Notes: generated from the letters alone by a model not told the origin. Counted from the first letter of the stretch, positions 53,824 to 64,000 are shown. The stretch: DNA of 64,000 bases from Ch67 sp041395845 (GCA_041395845.1 JAWKZS010000001.1:380565-444564); one strand, 5' to 3'. Translations and numbers: made by a program.

Positions 53824-55248
53824 ATGCGACGCCAGTACTGCAAGTTTCATCCCCTCGAGCCCGCCCTGTGGTACAACCCGCGTTCCCACATCGCTTATTG
53901 CGAGCGTTGCGTCGATAGCGGCGAAACCCGTGGTGGTCTGGGCCAGGCCAACTGTTACCTGAGTGGTGACGAATTGCAGTATCTGGGCAGCGCCAATATT
54001 GCCCGGCCGTTCTGGGAAATCCTGGGTCAGTTCTTCCGCTATCCGTTCAAGCCCGACAGCCTGATGATGATCGGTATTTTTGTGGTGGCCACCTGGGCGG
54101 TGCTCAGCATGACCGCGATTACCGCGCTGCCCTTCATGCTGCTGTTTGCGCTGGTGATTCTGGCCTGTATTACCCGCTACGGCTTTCTGATTCTGGAATT
54201 CACCGCCGAAGGGCGCGAGGCGCCGCCCACGCTGCAGGAAACCTTTGCCAGTGCCGGCTTCGAGGTGTTGTTTCAGCAGGTGGTGGTGCAGGTGGTGTTC
54301 ATTGCCTTTGTGCTGCTGGTGGACCGGCTGGGCAGCGATTTTCTGAGTGTACTGGCGCTGGCACTGGTGGTGTTCGTGACGCCCGCCAGCCTGATGATTC
54401 TGGCGACGGAGAAAACCATTTCTCTGGCGGTGAATCCTGCGTCCATCATGCACCTGATTCGCAGCGTGGGTTGGTCATATATTTTGCTGTATGCCTTCCT
54501 GTTTCTGTTGTGGGGAGCCGAAGCCGCGTTTTTCGAAGTGTTTGCTGATGAAATTTCCCCGCAGTATTTCATTCCGGTGTTTGTCGGCGTCACGCTGTAT
54601 TTTCTGATGGTGGCCTACAACCTGATGGGCTATGTGATTTTTCAGTACCAGGCGGAAATCGGCTTTGTTGCAGAGGATGCGGCGGCGCGGGAAAAGCGTC
54701 GGGTAGCAGTAGATCCGCTGGATGCGAAAGTCGAAGTGCTGGTGAAGGAAGGCCGCTACGATAAGGCGGCGGAGGCGCTGACGAAGCATCTGCGCTCGCA
54801 GCCGTCCAGTCTGCGCCACCATGACAAGCTGGCGCGGCTGCTGATTGCGATGGATGACCGTGAGCAGGCGCTGGCACATGCCCAGGTGTATCTGGAGCAG
54901 GTGTTCAAGCTGGGGGATGATTCCCGCCTGTATTTCCTTTACAGCGATTATGAAAAGCTGGAGCGCAAGTTTTTGCCGGAACTGCCCGACATCTGTTACG
55001 CGCTGGCGCAGCAACTGTTTCGCCGCGGAAAATTCCACCAGGCCTGTCATCTGGTGGCGAGCCTGCACAAGCGCGCGCCGGCCTTTACGAAGATCCCCGA
55101 TGCCTATCTGCTGATGGCGCGGGCGCTGCTCGATGGCTTGAAGGATCGCTACAAGGCATCCCAGTATTTAAAATTTATCAAAGCCAATTATCCTGAATTC
55201 AATGACATGGCGCAGGTGGACGCACTGCTGGCCGAATGCAGCCATTGA
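53824..55248 (+). CDS. Membrane protein with N-terminal zinc-finger-like and C-terminal TPR-like regions
   Basis: This 474-residue protein begins with a possible treble-clef zinc finger (C-K-F-H near residues 6–9; Y-C-E-R-C at about 25–29). Several membrane helices follow (about 75–290, including M-M-I-G-I-F-V-V-A-T-W-A). A helical tail (about 305–470) contains TPR-like units (G-R-Y-D-K-A-A-E-A-L; R-E-Q-A-L-A-H-A). I do not recognise a named family; the pairing of a B-box-like finger with helices and TPRs suggests a scaffold or stress protein. A lone gene after the fad operon. Confidence 0.78.
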   Translation: MRRQYCKFHPLEPALWYNPRSHIAYCERCVDSGETRGGLGQANCYLSGDELQYLGSANIARPFWEILGQFFRYPFKPDSLMMIGIFVVATWAVLSMTAITALPFMLLFALVILACITRYGFLILEFTAEGREAPPTLQETFASAGFEVLFQQVVVQVVFIAFVLLVDRLGSDFLSVLALALVVFVTPASLMILATEKTISLAVNPASIMHLIRSVGWSYILLYAFLFLLWGAEAAFFEVFADEISPQYFIPVFVGVTLYFLMVAYNLMGYVIFQYQAEIGFVAEDAAAREKRRVAVDPLDAKVEVLVKEGRYDKAAEALTKHLRSQPSSLRHHDKLARLLIAMDDREQALAHAQVYLEQVFKLGDDSRLYFLYSDYEKLERKFLPELPDICYALAQQLFRRGKFHQACHLVASLHKRAPAFTKIPDAYLLMARALLDGLKDRYKASQYLKFIKANYPEFNDMAQVDALLAECSH

Positions 55249-55296
55249 AAAAGTCGCTGTGCGGGTTCATATAGGGGGAATCATCTGCCAATCCCG

Positions 55297-56411
55297 GTGA
55301 TTCCCGTGACTGAACATCTTGAACCCGACATTACGCTGGAAAGCCCTTTTGTTCGGCCTACCCGTTTCTGGCATGCGCTGGAGGACGGCCGTGTTCAATG
55401 TGATGTTTGCCCGCGTGCCTGCAAGCTGCGGGAAGGTCAGCGCGGGTTGTGTTTTGTCAGGGCGCGCCTGGAAAACCAGATCGTACTGACGACCTATGGT
55501 CGTTCCAGCGGCTTTTGCGTCGATCCCATCGAAAAGAAACCGCTCAATCATTTTTATCCGGGCACGTCGGTATTTTCCTTTGGTACGGCGGGTTGCAACC
55601 TGTCGTGCAAGTTCTGCCAGAACTGGGACATTTCCAAGTCGCGGGAAACCGATACGCTGGCCAGTGCCGCATCGCCGGAGATGATCGCCCAGGCGGCGCA
55701 GGATGCCGGCTGCAAGAGTGTCGCCTATACCTACAACGATCCGGTGATCTTCCACGAGTATGCAATCGATGTGGCGCAGGCCTGTCGCGAGCGGTGCATC
55801 CAGAATGTCGCGGTGTCGGCGGGTTATCATTCGCCGGAGGCGCGGCGCGAGTTTTATCAGTACATGGATGCTGCCAATATCGATCTGAAAGCGTTCACCG
55901 AGGATTTCTACTGGAAGCTGACCGGCGCGCATCTGAAGGACGTGTTGGAAACCCTGGAATACATCCGCCACGACACCAGTGTGTGGCTGGAACTCACTAC
56001 CCTGATCATTCCCGGCCACAACGATGATCCGCAGGAAATCGAGCGTCTGGCGCGCTGGGTGGTGGAGCATCTGGGGCCGGATGTGCCGCTGCATTTTTTC
56101 GGCCTTCCATCCTGATTACAAGATGATGGATGTGCCACCCACGCCGCCGCAGACATTGGTAGCAGCGCGCAAGATCGCCATGGAGCGGGGGTTGCGCTAC
56201 GTCTATACCGGCAACGTACATAATCGTGACGGTGACTGCACCAGTTGCCATCAGTGTGGCGAGAAACTGATTCAGCGGGACTGGTACCAGATTCTGGACT
56301 GGAATAGCGGCAGCCGGTGGCAAGTGTCCGGCATGCGGCACACCGGTGGCCGGACGGTTCGAGGATCAGCCGGGAACCTGGGGGCTCAGACGCATGCGGG
56401 TGGATTTCTGA
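55297..56411 (+). pseudogene. amrS: AmmeMemoRadiSam-type radical SAM enzyme, two frameshifts
   Basis: The radical SAM cluster motif C-N-L-S-C-K-F-C is in the first part (55297 to about 56100), with C-P-R-A-C-K-L-R-E-G and G-T-A-G of this family. The frame then stops. The sequence continues with F-H-P-D-Y-K-M, G-N-V-H-N-R-D and C-H-Q-C-G-E-K-L in another frame, and after a second break near 56310 with C-P-A-C-G-T-P-V-A-G-R-F to the TGA at 56409–56411. One extra T in a T6 run near 56099 explains the first break. GTG 55297 is a tentative start. The function of AmrS proteins is not settled, and the usual AMMECR1 and MEMO partners are not adjacent. Confidence 0.85.
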
Positions 56412-56482
56412 CGGACTTGGGAATGGCAGGAATTGCCTCTATAGTAAGGGGCGATTTTTCCGTTCCGTAACCTAGGTTCGTC

Positions 56483-57216
56483 ATGAAGAGTATTTTGATT
56501 ACCGGCGCTGCATCGGGCATTGGCAGGGCAACCGGTATTGTTCTACAGCAATGGCTGGTTGGTGGGCATGCTCGATCTGGCCGGAGCCGCTTAAGCAGAT
56601 CAGCATGGCGTGGGATGTGGAGCGCCGCTGGGCCGGTACGACAGACGTTACCAATGCCGAACAGTTTGGTGCGGCGATTGAAGCGTTCGTTGCGAAAGCC
56701 GGGAAGCTGGATGTTCTGTTCAATTGCGCTGAGTGCCGGAGATCGGTGACACCGAATCGATTCCCTGCAGCGCCATCAGCAGATTGTCGATATCAACAAC
56801 AAGGGCGTGCTGAACGGCTGCCATCTGGCGTTTCCTTTCGAAACAGAATCCCGGTTCCCGCGTCATCAGTATGTCGTCGGCATCGTCGCTATACGGTGTG
56901 CCCGGCTTTGCCAGTTATTCGGCGTCGAAGTTTTTTGTCAAAGGGCTGACCGAAGCCTCAATGTGGAATGGGCCCGCCAATTAATATTGTGGTGATGGAT
57001 GTGGAACCACCTTTAGAAGACGCCGATGCTGGCGGGCAAGCAGGCCAGGATCATCGAACGGATGGGCGTGAATCTGACGGGCAGAAGACATTGCTGCGGC
57101 GGTGGCAGGCGGCATCCGATCAGGGCATGCATCATCCGGTCAGTACCCAGTACCGCTTGATGCGCAGCCTCAGCAAGGCGCTGCCGGATACGGTCACCCG
57201 CGCCATGATGAGCTGA
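56483..57216 (+). pseudogene. Short-chain dehydrogenase, multiple frameshifts
   Basis: The first frame gives the SDR cofactor motif T-G-A-A-S-G-I-G-R-A-T-G. Later parts, in other frames, show D-V-E-R-R-W-A-G-T-T-D-V-T-N-A, an A-G-K-L-D-V-L-F-N segment, and, near 56880–56960, the catalytic Y-x-x-x-K region followed by G-L-T-E-A. The last frame ends L-S-K-A-L-P-D-T-V-T at 57216. At least five single-base indels are needed. The substrate is unknown. Confidence 0.75.
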
Positions 57217-57276
57217 TGTCGGGTTATTGAAAACGGGGAGCGGGCATTGACCCCGCTCCCCGATGAACGCCGTTAC

Positions 57277-58103
57277 TCAGTCGATAAAGAAATCCGGCGC
57301 CAGCTGATGGATTTCCAGTGACTCGTCCACCTGATAGTGACGGCGGTCGGTAACGCCGGCCTGTGTCAGCACTTCGTCATCGATAAAGAAGTTGCTCGGG
57401 TGCACTCGCGGCTGTTGCGCTTGAAGATCTCGTAGGCAGCGTCTGCTATGATCTCGGGTTTGGTGGGAAAGCCGCACCGCCATGTCGCCGCCCAGATGGT
57501 TCTGCACCGCAGCGGTGGCGATAGCAGTGTGCGGCCATGCTGAAGGCGATGCCGTCGCGCTTGAATTCTTCCGCCACTTAGTACGCAGAAACTCATCCCA
57601 AATTTGGCCATGCTGTAGGCCAGATGTGGTGCAAACCAGCGCTTGTTCAGGCCTCCAGTGGTGGCGCAAGATTGAGCACGTGGGGATTTTCTGCCTTTTT
57701 CAGGTGCGGCACAGCGAGCTTCGAGCACAGAAAGTGTCTCCCCGAAAGTTGATCTGGTGCATCAGGTCGAAGCGCTTCATTTGCACCTCAAGAGTGCCTG
57801 TCAGGTTAATCGCGCTGGCATTGTTGACCAGAATATCGATGCCGAAGGTCTTGACCGCTTCTTCCATGGCGGCTGCAACCTGTTCTTCCTCCCGTACATC
57901 CACCACCAGGGTGGGCTTGCCACCGGCTGCGACGACCTTCAGCGGCACTGTAGATGGTGCCAGGCAGCTTCGGATGGGGTTCGGTTGTCTTCGCCGCAAT
58001 GACGATATTGGCGCTGTCCTCGCGCGGCTTTCAGCGCGATTTCCTTGCCGATTCCACGACTGGCACCGGTGATGAACAGGGTCTTGTTTTTGAGTGATGA
58101 CAT
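57277..58103 (-). pseudogene. Short-chain dehydrogenase of HSDL2-like type, multiple frameshifts
   Basis: From ATG 58103 the start reads M-S-S-L-K-N-K-T-L-F-I-T-G-A-S-R-G-I-G-K, the SDR cofactor motif. Subsequent frames contain V-V-D-V-R-E-E-E-Q-V, I-D-I-L-V-N-N-A-S-A-I and L-M-H-Q-I-N-F-R-G-D-T-F, resembling HSDL2-type SDRs. The C-terminal part (57277–57669) ends D-E-S-L-E-I-H-Q-L-A-P-D. It is broken by several single-base indels. HSDL2-like proteins carry a C-terminal SCP2 domain that is not seen here. Confidence 0.75.
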
Positions 58104-58474
58104 GTGGCGTGGGTGACTTCTTGCGATTGGTGGGCCGACTATAAACCGCATTCGACTGTGCGGGCGTGGGCATCTGCGCCGGGTGAATGTTTTGTCATTT
58201 CGGGATGCCAAATGCGCTGCACCAAATGGACTAATCCTGGTCGGGTGAATAGCTGGCCTGCTCTTTTGCTATCCCGGAAGGGGTAATGTTTCAGTCTTAT
58301 GACATAGATTGGACAGCTATCTGACACATGTCAGTTTTTGGTGCGAACGCGATTGGTAAAACTACTGCAGGCCAACGGGCAGAGCCCTGGCGTGAGGGTG
58401 CTGGGGAGCGCGAAACCGTATCCGAGTGCAGTTACAGTTTCGAACCATTTTTTCCACCGTTAAGGAGTACCACC
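58104..58474. promoter_or_regulatory. 371-base intergenic region upstream of the porin gene
   Basis: No gene is supported here. CTGACA-CA-TGTCAG (58321–58334) is a perfect dyad followed by TTTTT, either an operator or a small stem-loop. AAGGAG sits before the porin ATG. Confidence 0.4.
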
Positions 58475-59742
58475 ATGCTCAAACGCAACATCCTGGGGAA
58501 TACGGCGCTGATTTCGGCTTTGCGCAAGTGCGGGTTTGCTGATCGTGCCGGCGGGGCCAATGCTGCGGATTCGCTCGAAGCCGCGTTGAAAGAAAGCACG
58601 GCCAAACCGAGCTTTACGGCCACGTTATGAAAACGTAACACAGGAAAGCCCGGCGCCGGGTGCATCCTCCTGCGCATTCGATGCGTTCACCCTGAAGACC
58701 CGTCTGACATTTACCACCGGCAGTTTTTTCTGATATCTGGTGGTGCTGGAATTCGATGATGTGACTGCGCTGAAAGATGAAGATTACAACGACACCGCCG
58801 GAAATGGACAAGACAATCCTGCCATCGCCGATCCTGAAGGTACCGAGGTCAACCAGGTCTATTTGTCGTACCAGGGTCTGGATAAAACGGATATCCGCTA
58901 CGGCCGCCAGCGCATTCTGCTGGATAACGAGCGTTTCGTCGGTGGTGTGGGCTGGTCAGAACGAACAGACCTACGACTCGCTCAGCGTTACCAACACCAG
59001 TATTCCGAATCTGACCGGTTTTCTTGCCCATCTTTACAATGTGAATCGCATTACCGGTGAAGACGCAGCTAATGGCCGCTATCACATGGATAGCACATTG
59101 CTGAACCTGAAATACGCCGCCCTGGGCCAGGTCGGCGCGGTGTCGGCCTACTACTATGACCTGGATTACCTGGAAGTGTTGCCGGGCACGTCCAGCAAGA
59201 CGATGGGTGTGCGGTTCGCCGGTGCTACCTGCTTTGATCCGTAACGCTGGGTTATGAAGCGGAGTACATGCGACCCAGAGCGAAAGCGCCGACAATCCTA
59301 CCGATTTTGACGCCGATTATTATTTGCTGGGCGTTACCGTAACCTTCGATATTTTCACCGTTGGCATTGCGCAGGAAGTGCTGGGTGCAGACGAGGATGC
59401 CGGCGTCGCGGTTTTCGACTCCGCTGGCGACCCTGGCAATGTCTCCAGGGTTGGGCTGACCAGTTTCTGGCAACACCCAATACCGGTATCGAAGACACCT
59501 ACGTGACATTCAAGGTCGTATTGCCGATGGGCATGGATCTGCTGGCGATGTATCACTATTGACCTGACGCGAATCGCGCTGACGATAACGAATACGGTGA
59601 TGAAATCGACGTTGCGCTGACCAAGAAATTCAGCAATGGTGCCACCATCCAGCTGAAGTATGCCGACTTCAGCGGCAACGAGGATGGTCTGAAAACGGAT
59701 GATGTATCGAAGGTGTGGGTGATGGCGACTTACGCTATCTGA
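58475..59742 (+). pseudogene. Alginate-export/porin-family outer membrane protein, multiple frameshifts
   Basis: The ATG at 58475 follows TAAGGAG. It begins with a signal peptide (M-L-K-R-N-I-L-G-N-T-A) that breaks within the first 60 bases. In successive frames the mature chain reads A-N-A-A-D-S-L-E-A-A-L-K, V-V-L-E-F-D-D-V-T-A-L, D-I-R-Y-G-R-Q-R-I-L-L-D-N-E-R-F-V, V-S-A-Y-Y-Y-D-L-D-Y-L, D-Y-Y-L-L-G-V-T-V-T-F and a final beta-strand to the stop at 59740. The R-Y-G-R-Q-x-I-x-L-D-N-x-R-F-V pattern matches the alginate-export family of outer membrane channels common in hydrocarbon-degrading marine bacteria. At least six indels. Confidence 0.8.
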
Positions 59743-59771
59743 AGCATCAGCAATCAGCAGTAGTAAACGCG

Positions 59772-59808
59772 ACAAGGCGTGCCAATCAGCACGCCTTGTT
59801 TGCTTTTG
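59772..59808. terminator. Strong stem-loop between porin and narL-like genes
   Basis: ACAAGGCGTGC (59772–59782) pairs with GCACGCCTTGT (59789–59799) around CAATCA, with TTTGCTTTT on the plus side. It probably ends the porin transcript and may also end the convergent narL-like transcript. Confidence 0.8.
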
Positions 59809-59809
59809 T

Positions 59810-60445
59810 TCAGTGCAGGCCCTGGCTGACGGCCCACACTGCGGCTTCTACCCGTGAACGGAACTGCAGTTTCTTCAAAACCTTTACATGAACCTTGACG
59901 GTTCCCTCGGTATCAATAAGCTTGCGCGCCATCATCTTGCTGCTGTTGCCTTCGGCAATGGATTTGAGAATCTGTACTTCATGATCGGTCAGCATATCAA
60001 GTGATGGAGCGTCTTCCTGTGCGCTTTGCCAATGGCCTGTGCCAGCACGCTGCTGAGTTTTTCGCTGATGGGCATCTGGCCATTGGCGGCCTTCTTTGAT
60101 GGAGCTCAGCAGATCTTCGGGCGCGATGTCTTCAACAGATAGCCATCGGCGCCGGCCTTTCAGCGCCGCGACGACATCCTCAGGACTGTCGGACACGGTG
60201 AACACAAGTACCTCGTGGAGTAGATGTCACGGCCATGCGCATGGCCTTGAGGGTATCGATGCCACTCGCCGTGCAGGTTCAGGTCCAGCAGAATCAGATC
60301 AGATCCAGCGCCAGTGCCTGTTTGATGCCTTTACTGCCGGAGGAGGCTTCACCCACCTGCCTGTCGTCCAGTTCCAGCAGTTGTGCCACGCCCGCCGCAG
60401 CATGGGGTGGTCATCGATGATCAGAATGGTTGTGCGTTCAGACAT
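59810..60445 (-). pseudogene. NarL-like LuxR-family response regulator, several frameshifts
   Basis: The ATG at 60445 begins M-S-E-R-T-T-I-L-I-I-D-D-H-P-M-L. The next parts lie in other frames: the phospho-acceptor region L-I-L-L-D-L-N-L-H-G, and then the C-terminal HTH, L-T-D-H-E-V-Q-I-L, K-V-H-V-K-V-L-K-K and W-A-V-S-Q-G. One break is explained by loss of one C in a CC pair near 60303. The repaired protein would be about 215 residues. It follows the narX-like gene with an 8-base overlap. NarL-type regulators respond to nitrate/nitrite, but the real targets here are unknown. Confidence 0.82.
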
Positions 60446-62283
60446 AATCTTCTACCTGTGCGGACATATTGGATGTGGAATCGGTTTCATACTCCAGGCA
60501 GACACGGGTGCCGCCTCGCGGCGAACGGCCCAGCTGCAGTTTTGCATTGAGTGTAGCCGGCGCGCTCTTTCATGATGCTCAGGCTGTAATGATGCTGTTT
60601 TTCCGTGTCGGGTGGCAGGCCGATGCCATCATCATCCACACAGACGTGAATGGTGTGTTCGCCGGTCTGGGTCAGCTCGATCCAGACGTGGGTGGCTGCG
60701 CGTGCTTGGTAATATTGGAAAGTGCCTCGCGAATGATCTGCACGTGAATTTCTTCGTTGGGTGTCAGACGGGACTGCCGCAGGCCATAGTCCAGCGCGAT
60801 GTCCAGGTTGCCACGCTGGGAAAATTCCGCAACCGTACCTGAGTGCAGGCTCCAGGCCGGGATCGCTGATTTTCAACCGGAAGGTGGCCAGCAATTCTGC
60901 AGCTGCTTGAGGCACCGTTCAATCCTTCACGAATGTCATTGACCACTTCAGCGAGCTGGTTTTGACGGCTGCGCGGGCTCGTAGCATTTGCCAGCGGCTG
61001 ACCTGAAACTTCAGATAGGACAGCGATTGTGCCAGGGAGTCGTGCAGATCCTGGGCGATGGCTGCGCGCTCTTCCGCTGCATCAGGCGGCTCTCGTTTTC
61101 CGCCTTTTTTTCCAGATCACGGCGGTGGCGATGGTGTCAGAGATCGCCGTGAAAAGATCCACCTGCCAGGGGGCCAAAGGTTGTCCATTACGGTTTCCAA
61201 CAGATGCTCAACGGTTCGCGATTGATGCGGACCGGAAACGAAGGATCACTGGTATCGATTTCCACACTGCTGTCGGCTTGCAGCAGGGCGTTGGCGTAAC
61301 AGTCATCGCAGTTTGAATTGGCACAGCGTTCATCCAGATCCTGTTGGCGGAAGAACAGCGGATCAAAGGAGTCATCCGCTTTCTTGTTGTCCAGACAGAG
61401 TGACACATGACGTACGCCCGTGGTGCGGATCAACTCTGGTGATGTCGCTCAGGGTAACGGTCGAGTAAGGCGACATCGAGAGCGTGCGTGCAGCGTTGTA
61501 CATCAGTTGCAGGGAACGGTTGCTGTGTAGCAATTCCGGGTTTGGTCGGCCACTTTCTGTTCCAGGTCCCGGTACATCAGATTGAGTTCTTCCGACATCC
61601 GGTTGAAGGCATCCGCCAGTTGACCGGAGTTCATCGTCCCGTTCGTGTTCCAGCGTTACGGAATCCCGCTGCCGGATGCGGCCGGCAGCATCCACCAGTC
61701 CGCGTGAAGGCATGACGATGCTGCTGGGCGAGGGCGACAGCACCATCACGATGACAATGATCGTGAGTACCATGCTGCTGCCCTGATGGCGAGCAGCAGG
61801 CGGATCTTGGCTTCACTTTCTTCTGCAATAACGCCACCAGCTGATCCGCGTTGTTGACCAGTGAGTCGAGGTAGCTGTCGTAGTACGTCCGAGTGGCGAT
61901 CCGTGACAGAGATGAATCGTAGAAGGCAGGCTCGATCTGATTGTGCCAGGTGCTGACCAGTTGATCATGCAGTGCCCTGACGTCGTCTTTGTGGGTGATA
62001 CTGCAGCACCCGGGCCAGATCGTTGCTGTGCATCTTGCTGCCGATCATGGCGGCCTGCTGTTGCAGTTCCGGTTGGGATACGGTTGCCGGATTTTTCTGG
62101 AGCAGGTATGCCAGCCGGGTTACATGCAGGCGCAGGGAGCCTGCCACGTTGATGGCGGCCGCATCGCCCTGGGCACGGTCGGGTCACGATGACCGAGGCA
62201 AAAATATTGAGCAGGGCGATAAGGGTGATACTGGCCATAGCTACCGCGCCACGTAACGAGCGATTTTCCAGCCAGTTATTCAT
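60438..62283 (-). pseudogene. NarX-like sensor histidine kinase, many frameshifts
   Basis: The start M-N-N-W-L-E-N-R-S-L at 62283 is followed by a membrane helix (A-M-A-S-I-T-L-I-A-L-L-N-I-F), a periplasmic region and, after several breaks, a cysteine cluster C-A-N-S-N-C-D-D-C in a NarX-like central domain. The HisKA_3 motif D-L-H-D-S-L-A-Q-S-L-S-Y and an HATPase with D-D-D-G-I-G-L-P follow. The C-terminus reads R-G-G-T-R-V-C-L-E-Y and ends eight bases inside the narL-like gene. At least eight single-base indels, so only the assignment as NarX-type kinase is safe. Confidence 0.8.
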
Positions 62284-62503
62284 ATTGTTTGGACGCCGGG
62301 CGTAGTAATACAGAAAAATTCATGCGCGTTTATTTTACGTTATCCATGATCGGTTGGTCCGGGTCAAAACCTGACTCGATCAATAACTGGTAAGCTAAGG
62401 CCTGACAGTGCCTGTCGACGCTATGCCGTGCCTTAATTCCACTCGCTAATTATGGATTTTGACAGTCCTTGCAGCCGTGGCGTTTGCTCTCTAAGGTTAA
62501 TCT

Positions 62504-62509
62504 TATAAT
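62504..62509 (+). promoter_or_regulatory. Candidate -10 box for the PAS histidine kinase gene
   Basis: TATAAT lies 40 bases before the start at 62550. TTGACA at 62459 is too distant to be its -35. Confidence 0.35.
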
Positions 62510-62549
62510 GGCGACTGTTCAGCGCCGCCACTCGGGTTAAAGGATTAAT

Positions 62550-63837
62550 GTGATTGATTTGCCAGGGGACAAGCAGCCTGCAGTGTTGCGTATTCCTGTA
62601 CTGATTTTTAGTGGTAATGGTGTTGTGTGGTCACAAGCGCTGCTGCTTGTGACGGAATTTGTGTGGGCGGCAGTGTGCATGGTGCTCGCGCTGGCCCTGC
62701 TGGTGGTGGTGGGGCTATTGCAGCATCGCACCGGCGTGCATAACCAGGCCTTGCAGGGCGTACTGGATGCGTCCCTTCGGGTATTCTGGTGTGGTCAACC
62801 TGCAGGGTGATTCCTGCCCGGCCAATCCGACGGCGGCGAGCATATTCGATTACACCCCGGCAACCTTGCGCGGCATGTCGGTGGAGTCCCTGATACCGGC
62901 CGATATCCGTGCCCGTCATCCGCAGCTGCGGGACAGCTTTCTGCGGGAGCGCCGCAGCCGCCGCATGGGTGAGGGGCGTGATATTCGCGGCATCACCCGT
63001 ACCGGCATCGAGGTACCGCTGGAGATCGGCCTGACCTTCATGGGACAGGGTGACCAGGCGATGATCATTGTCGGCGTTATCGATATCCGCGACCTCAAGG
63101 AAGCCCAGGACATCATTCGCCGGCAGAACCTGAATCTTGCCAGGTCCGTGAAGGAGCTCGAGCAGTTTGCCTTTGCCGCATCTCACGATCTGCGCGAACC
63201 GCTGCGCAAAGTGATGAATTACATTGAAATTCTGCAGGAAGACCATGGCAGTCAGGTGGATGACGATGGGCGTAAGGTTCTGGATGCAATGGGTGCGGCG
63301 GTACAGCGGATGGAGCGCTTGCTGGACAGCCTGTTGAGTTATTCCCGTGTTACTACCAAAGCACAACCCTTTGAAAGCGTTGTCTTGCAGGATGTGCTGG
63401 CGGACGTGCTCGAAGACCTGTCCCTGATGGTGCGCGATAGCGCGGCCAGCATCCAGACGGATGCGCTGCCTGCGGTGGTTGGCGATCGCAACCAGTTGCG
63501 TCAGCTGTTCCAGAACCTGGTGTCCAACAGTCTGAAGTACCACAGGAAAGACGTTACGCCGAGCGTGTGGATCGGGCGTGGCGATCGCCCTGCACCCAAT
63601 GGCGACAGGCACCTCGTTTGTATTGAGGTGCGCGATAATGGCATCGGTTTCGACAACCAGTACAGTGAACTGATCTTCGACGTATTCAAGCGCCTGCATG
63701 GACGTGACCAGTACCCGGGAACCGGCATGGGCCTGGCCATTTGTCGCAAGATTGTCGATCGTCACGAAGGCTTGATTGCCGCGCAGGGAGCGGTCAATGA
63801 CGGCGCCACATTCTTTGTGTGGCTCAAACAGGCTTGA
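62550..63837 (+). pseudogene. Membrane PAS sensor histidine kinase, frameshifted near its PAS domain
   Basis: The first frame (from GTG 62550) contains a membrane helix (V-W-A-A-V-C-M-V-L-A-L-A-L-L-V-V-V-G). After a break near 62780–62815 the PAS domain follows (A-N-P-T-A-A-S-I-F-D-Y-T-P), then HisKA with phospho-histidine in A-A-S-H-D-L-R-E-P-L and HATPase motifs N-L-V-S-N-S-L-K-Y, D-N-G-I-G-F and G-T-G-M-G-L-A-I. These are of the phytochrome-like/Bph kinase type that responds to a cytoplasmic PAS signal. At least two indels. No response regulator is visible before the window ends. Confidence 0.85.
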
Positions 63838-64000
63838 GTTATAACAGGCTGGGAAAATCAACTGTTCGTCTATATGTGAATATTAACCACAGACAAAATA
63901 TGAGCAGGCTGTCAAAGTGTTGAGGAGTGGTTGATACTGAAAGCTATGCAATATGGTGAACGTATTGCTGGAGGGTAAACCCTTGGACCTCTCGAAAACG

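Overview
The window reads as a chromosomal segment of a marine or halophilic gammaproteobacterium of the Pseudomonadales/Oceanospirillales type. Supporting evidence is a cheW–DUF2802 pair running towards ccmABCDE (a layout known from Pseudomonas relatives), the smc–zipA–ligA block, a complete ectABCD osmolyte operon, DabAB inorganic-carbon uptake genes, a FadB-type beta-oxidation operon and an alginate-export-type porin. I cannot name the genus from the sequence alone.

Layout. 1–7 kb: end of a chemotaxis locus (partial cheW, DUF2802 protein), a rhodanese-like protein without its catalytic cysteine, a three-gene signalling set (response regulator with a degenerate HD-GYP domain; HTH–receiver protein; soluble GAF histidine kinase), then FlhB-tail-like and FliK-like flagellar genes. 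7–14 kb: a TauE/SafE exporter, ccmABCDE without ccmFGHI, and ectABCD on the other strand, with ectA and ectB in one uninterrupted reading frame. 14–19 kb: an MFS transporter, a solute-binding-like protein divergent from a GntR regulator, CysZ and a LysR regulator. 19–31.7 kb: dabB–dabA, smc, zipA, ligA, a membrane coiled-coil protein of unknown function, and ppk2. 31.7–44 kb: UPF0270, a receiver–PAS–GGDEF–EAL protein, a rhodanese, mnmC, a frameshifted AEC permease, MOSC and DUF4442 proteins, a NIT-like protein and a MacAB-like export operon. 44–56 kb: a 7TM diguanylate cyclase, a broken lipoprotein gene, a P-type ATPase, a small membrane protein, the beta-oxidation operon and a zinc-finger/TPR membrane protein. 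56–64 kb: a radical SAM AmrS gene, two short-chain dehydrogenases, a porin, NarL- and NarX-like regulators and a PAS histidine kinase, nearly all interrupted by single-base indels.

How the parts fit. Osmoprotection (ectABCD), bicarbonate uptake (DabAB), fatty-acid oxidation and a regulatory layer (three histidine kinases, several receivers, two c-di-GMP proteins) suit a motile marine heterotroph. The two observations most worth following are the ectA–ectB frame continuity and the soluble kinase/HTH-receiver/degenerate HD-GYP set next to cheW.

Caution. At least nine genes carry frameshifts, several explained by loss or gain of one base in a short homopolymer and concentrated after 56 kb. Uncorrected sequencing error is the simplest explanation, so I describe those genes by the product they would encode when repaired. 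No tRNA, rRNA, CRISPR array, insertion sequence or prophage gene was seen.
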